From NCBI GenBank assembly GCA_051453625.1, contig JBOZIK010000001.1, positions 189,851,242 to 189,871,645 on the forward strand: a DNA stretch of 20,404 bases, given 5' to 3'. Within the stretch, counting starts at the first letter, position 1, and every line of letters starts with the position of its first letter. The stretch is from Welwitschia mirabilis (taxonomy: Eukaryota > Gnetophyta > Gnetopsida > Welwitschiales). Positions 17,684 to 20,404 of this stretch are shown in pieces. Made by a program: the position numbers and the translations under genes. The notes below the pieces were generated by a model, which saw nothing but the letters and a program-made list of their open reading frames with translations, did not search any database and was not told the DNA's origin.

Positions 17684-18893
17684 CAAAAAATTCTTTTCAC
17701 ACATATTAGATGGGACTTTTTGGGGTCTGATTGATATCTGGCACATACCCCTATACTATAAGCTATATCAGGACTACTTGCCATCATGTATAAAAGACTT
17801 CCAATCATACATCTATACAATTTTTGATCTACCCTTTTTCCTCCTCCATCTTTTGATATTTTCACATGTGTGGAAGGGGGAGTTTTAGTATCTTTTGAGT
17901 CCATCATATCATATTTCTTTAATGTGTCCCTAGCATACTTGGATTGGCTTATGAAAGTTCCAGATTTGGTTTGCTTGATTTGAAGACCCAAAAAGAAGTT
18001 TAGTTCTCCTAGTAGACTCATTTCAAACTCTTTTTGCATCATTTCAGAGAGTTGTTAGCCAGAATTGATTTTGTGGCACCGAAGACACCATCATCTACAT
18101 AAATTTGAACTATCAAAATATCCTTCTTGACCCGCTTAATGAAACGAGTTGGATCTGCATCTCCTTTAGGGAATCCTTTTGAAATAAGAAATGAGTTTGG
18201 TTTGTCAAACCATGCCCTTGGCGCTTGTTTGAATCCATAGAGAGCCTTGTTAAGTTTGTATACATGGTTTGGAAATTTTGGGTTTGTAAAGCCAGGTGGT
18301 TAAGCAACATAGACCTCTTCATTAATAAACCCATTCAAGAAAGCGCTCTTAATGTCCATTTGGTACAACTTAATCTTATAACAGCATGCAAAGTTAAGCA
18401 ATATGAGGATTGCTTTTAATCTTGCAACAGGAGCAAATGTTTCACTATAGTCAATTCCTTCCTGTTGACAATAACATTGGGCCACTAATCTAGCTTTGTT
18501 TTGCACTATGTGGTGATGTTTATTCCTTTTGTTCTTGAACACCCACTTTGTTCCAATAACATTCTTGTTTGAGGGGACAGGAACAAGATTCCAAACTTTA
18601 TTTCTTTCAAATTGATTCAGTTCTTTTTGCATAGCCATTATCCAAGCCTCATCGTGTTCTACCTCTTGAAAGGTCTTAGGTTCTAACTCAAAAACAAAAC
18701 ACAAAAGACTATGATTGATGTGCTTTCCGCTTCTTGTGGTTGTTCTTTGAGGTGGAGTACTAACAACATTTGTTTCTGAATGATCTCTTCTTGTTCTACG
18801 AGGAAGAGATGAACATCTGTTTCTGCATTTCTCTTCCCTGTTAGTTGAAGATGGTTGATTATTTGTTCCAACTTTTACTTCAAGTGTTTCCAT
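17684..18893 (-). pseudogene. copia reverse transcriptase, catalytic box retained, one stop and frameshift
   Basis: The frame from 18893 reaches the RT entrance W-x-x-AMQKELNQFERNKVW and carries GTKWVFKNKRNK, NKARLVAQ, QEGIDYSETFAPVARL and YQMDIKSAFLNG, with the first catalytic Asp in QMDIKSAF. A TAA at 18300-18302 interrupts, but the same frame continues with PPGFTNPKFPNHVYKLNKALYGFKQAPRAW and then IYVDDG, catalytic box YVDD at 18090-18101. One base is missing near 18055, and the frame then runs as MMQKEFEMSLLGELNFFLGLQIKQ to YRCMIGSLLYMMASSPDIAYS and YQSDPKKSHL. All three metal-binding Asp positions I can identify are kept. The stop and frameshift make it inactive as it stands. Confidence 0.85.
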
Positions 18894-18953
18894 GATGACT
18901 TCTTTTTCATCATTTGTTCTAGGATGTTTGGAAGTGTCTTGAACACTTTCTTC

Positions 18954-19800
18954 TATTCAACATGGGCTGACTCTTCTACTCTGTTGGAGACTTTGTTAAA
19001 TACTCTATAGGCTTTACTAGTTGAAGAATAACCAAGAAAAATTCCGTCATCTGTCTTAGAATCAAACTTTCCTACAGGATGTTTATCTTTAAGAATAAAA
19101 CACTTACTTCCAAATACTTTAAAATAATTTATGGTAGGTTTCTTGCCTTTCCGAAGTTCATAAGCGGTTCTTTTAGTGCTAGGTCTAAGAAAAACTCTGT
19201 TGCAAACATAGCAAGCAGTGTTAATTGCTTCAGCCCAAGGATGTTGAGGCAAAGATTGCTCATTTAGCATAGTCCTAACCATTTCAATGAAAACTCAGTT
19301 TTTATGTTCAACAACTCCATTTTGTTGAAGAGTTCTAGGGGCTGAGAATTGATGATCTATTCCATGTGAATCACAAAGGTTTTCAAACTTCTCATTGTCG
19401 AATTCTCCTCCTCTATCAGGACATATAGTTTTAATGCTATATCCCCTTTCATTCTGAACCTTTTTAACTATTTTTGGGAACATGTCATAAGCCTCATCTT
19501 TGTTAGTCAAAAAAGCTACCCAAGTAAATCTTGAAAAATCATCAACAACAAAAAAATACCTTTTTTCTCCTATACTTCTAGTATCGGTTGGACCTACTAA
19601 GTCCATATGAAGGAGGTGAAAGGGTTTTGTAGAAGTGGTGTTTTTTCTTACTTTTGAAACTTGTGCGAATGATATTCCCTTTAATACACGAATTATAGGT
19701 CTTGGCTTGGGACATGTTAAGTTTGGGCATACCTCTCCCAATTTGTTTTGTAGAGATGTCTTTTAGGTCCTTTAAGTTCATGTGCCTCAGTCTTCTATGC
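18954..19800 (-). pseudogene. copia integrase with intact D,D-35-E residues, frameshifted
   Basis: Integrase joins the cDNA to the genome. The zinc finger is at about 19800-19690: LWHRRLRHMNLKDL supplies both His, and CIKG keeps one Cys, while the first Cys of the CxxC appears to be Tyr. A frameshift lies near 19740. The core then follows open from 19741: HMDLVGP (Asp 19601-19603), CPDRGGEFDN (Asp 19415-19417) and QQNGVVEHKN (Glu 19307-19309); exactly 35 residues separate the second Asp from Glu. After a break near 19290 the frame resumes with MVRTMLNEQSLPQHPWAEA and VFGSKCFILKD...FLGYSSTSKAYRVFN, the copia integrase C-terminal region. A degraded linker to RT follows below 18953. Confidence 0.8.
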
Positions 19801-20294
19801 CAAAGGTTTACTTATCAGAATGAGCTGTGTAACATTTTTCCTTTGGCTTATCTTCACATCCAATAACATACATGCATCTTGATCTACCACTTATTAGAAC
19901 TATGTTATTGGTTGTTGAGTTTCTCCCAATACATTTATCTTTAGTGAATGAAACAGTGTTATCTTTATCACAGATTTGGGAAATGCTAAGAAGATTGTGT
20001 TTAGCCCATCAACTAGATAAACATCATGGATCATGGGGTGGTATTTGTTTGCAGCTATTGATCCTTTTCCTATAATGTGCCCTTTTCCATTGTCCCAAAA
20101 GTGACTTCACTCCCATCTTCTTCTTGAAAAGAACTCAACAAACTTTTGTTTCCAGTCATGTGGCAAGAACAACCACTATCAAGATACCACTTAGTTTTAT
20201 CTTGAACTCTAAAAGCAACATGAGCAAAGGTGGTTACTAAGCTTTTCTTAACCCATCTCATTTTGTTTTGCTTATCCGTAGAATGACTAATCAA
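19780..20294 (-). pseudogene. copia aspartic protease and linker to integrase, frameshifted
   Basis: Protease matures the Gag-Pol polyprotein. The active-site segment is WYLDSGCSCHMTG, with the catalytic Asp at 20178-20180; Arg is more usual than Cys before HMTG in this family, a change one CpG transition would give. A one-base frameshift near 20095 moves the frame, after which HPMIHDVYLVDGL and, following another shift near 19980, QICDKDNTVSFTKDKC and GRSRCMYVIGCEDKPKEKCYTAHSD can be read. This is the typical copia stretch that precedes the integrase zinc finger. The catalytic Asp is present, but the frame is broken at least twice. Confidence 0.75.
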
Positions 20295-20404
20295 GCAAGA
20301 TATGTTTTCAAAGTGAAAATCACGAGCATAACCAAAGAAAAGAGACTTTTTGTATAGACAGAAGAATTGAACATGACTAATTTTATTGCAGAAGCAGCAT
20401 CTCA
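20295..20404 (-). pseudogene. gag: copia gag C-terminal end with CCHC zinc knuckle, partial
   Basis: The zinc knuckle of nucleocapsid binds the element RNA. At 20399-20358 the translation gives CX2CX4HX4C with all four ligands (CCFCNKISHVQFFC). The frame stays open from the window edge into the protease domain without a break, and LFFGYARDFHFENISC follows as a short linker. The rest of gag is outside the window. No start codon is visible, as expected for an internal fragment of a polyprotein. Confidence 0.7.

Larger units (their letters stand above)
17152..20404 (-). mobile_element. SIRE/Maximus-like Ty1/copia retrotransposon, pol region, truncated by window edge
   Basis: Read leftward from the right edge, the order gag knuckle, protease, integrase, RT, RNase H is diagnostic of Ty1/copia (integrase before RT). 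Sequence phrases such as GELNFFLGLQIKQTKSGTF, EAWIMAMQKELNQFERNKVWNLVP, QQEGIDYSETFAPVARL and YQSDPKKSHL are closest in my recollection to the SIRE/Maximus lineage. The reading frame ends at TGA 17152-17154. Several stops and frameshifts are present, though fewer than in the gypsy element, and key catalytic residues survive, so it is probably younger. The 5' LTR and most of gag lie to the right of the window; the 3' LTR was not found in the expected orientation. Confidence 0.85.

Noticed and set aside
1-20404. tRNA, rRNA, CRISPR arrays or bacterial-type operons
   Set aside because: None seen; the tandem repeats have no regular unique spacers, and the content is eukaryotic retroelement DNA.

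Overview
This is a stretch of plant nuclear DNA, most likely from a eudicot. It consists almost entirely of decayed transposable elements, and I found no intact host gene. The evidence for a plant is a BED-finger hAT transposase relic, a Ty3/gypsy element with Athila-like domains, a Ty1/copia element with SIRE/Maximus-like domains, long AT-rich spacers, and assembly gaps (runs of N at 14173-14182 and 14826-14937). I cannot name the species. Every recognisable protein-coding relic lies on the minus strand.

Layout from left to right. 1-713: the N-terminal half of a hAT-type transposase pseudogene, running off the left edge. 714-3928: AT-rich spacer with a possible LTR relic (1436-1677), a small CpG-rich island of palindromes and a 35-bp tandem duplication (about 2100-2400), and a well-formed solo LTR (2858-3091). 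3929-5454: a broken plant-transposon-type ORF in the position where an env-like gene would sit, downstream of a gypsy pol. 5455-7127: spacer with a strong hairpin. 7128-12310: a decayed Athila-like gag-pro-pol in the order gag, protease, RT, RNase H, integrase. 12311-13812: probable leader or LTR of that element, holding two sets of triplicated repeats of about 72-75 bp.

13813-14825: the start of a SIRE-like LTR on the plus strand, opposite to everything else, containing ten near-copies of the palindrome GGACGTCC and running into the 112-N gap. 14938-16443: a second plant-transposon-type ORF on the minus strand, with a possible intron. 16596-17107: a second GGACGTCC cluster that includes a 172-bp tandem duplication. 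17152-20404: copia pol, read in element order from the right edge as gag zinc knuckle, protease, integrase, RT, RNase H.

The most interesting pattern is that two unrelated retroelement classes, gypsy and copia, each carry on the same strand downstream of pol a pseudogene that appears to belong to the same loosely defined plant-transposon protein group. Each of these ORFs sits beside short reiterated motifs. A second theme is decay. Most in-frame stops I could read are explained by a single C-to-T or G-to-A change. Gypsy catalytic residues are lost in RT and integrase, while the copia integrase and RT catalytic residues are still present although the frame is broken. All family assignments come from motif recognition in the translated sequence; no database search was run.
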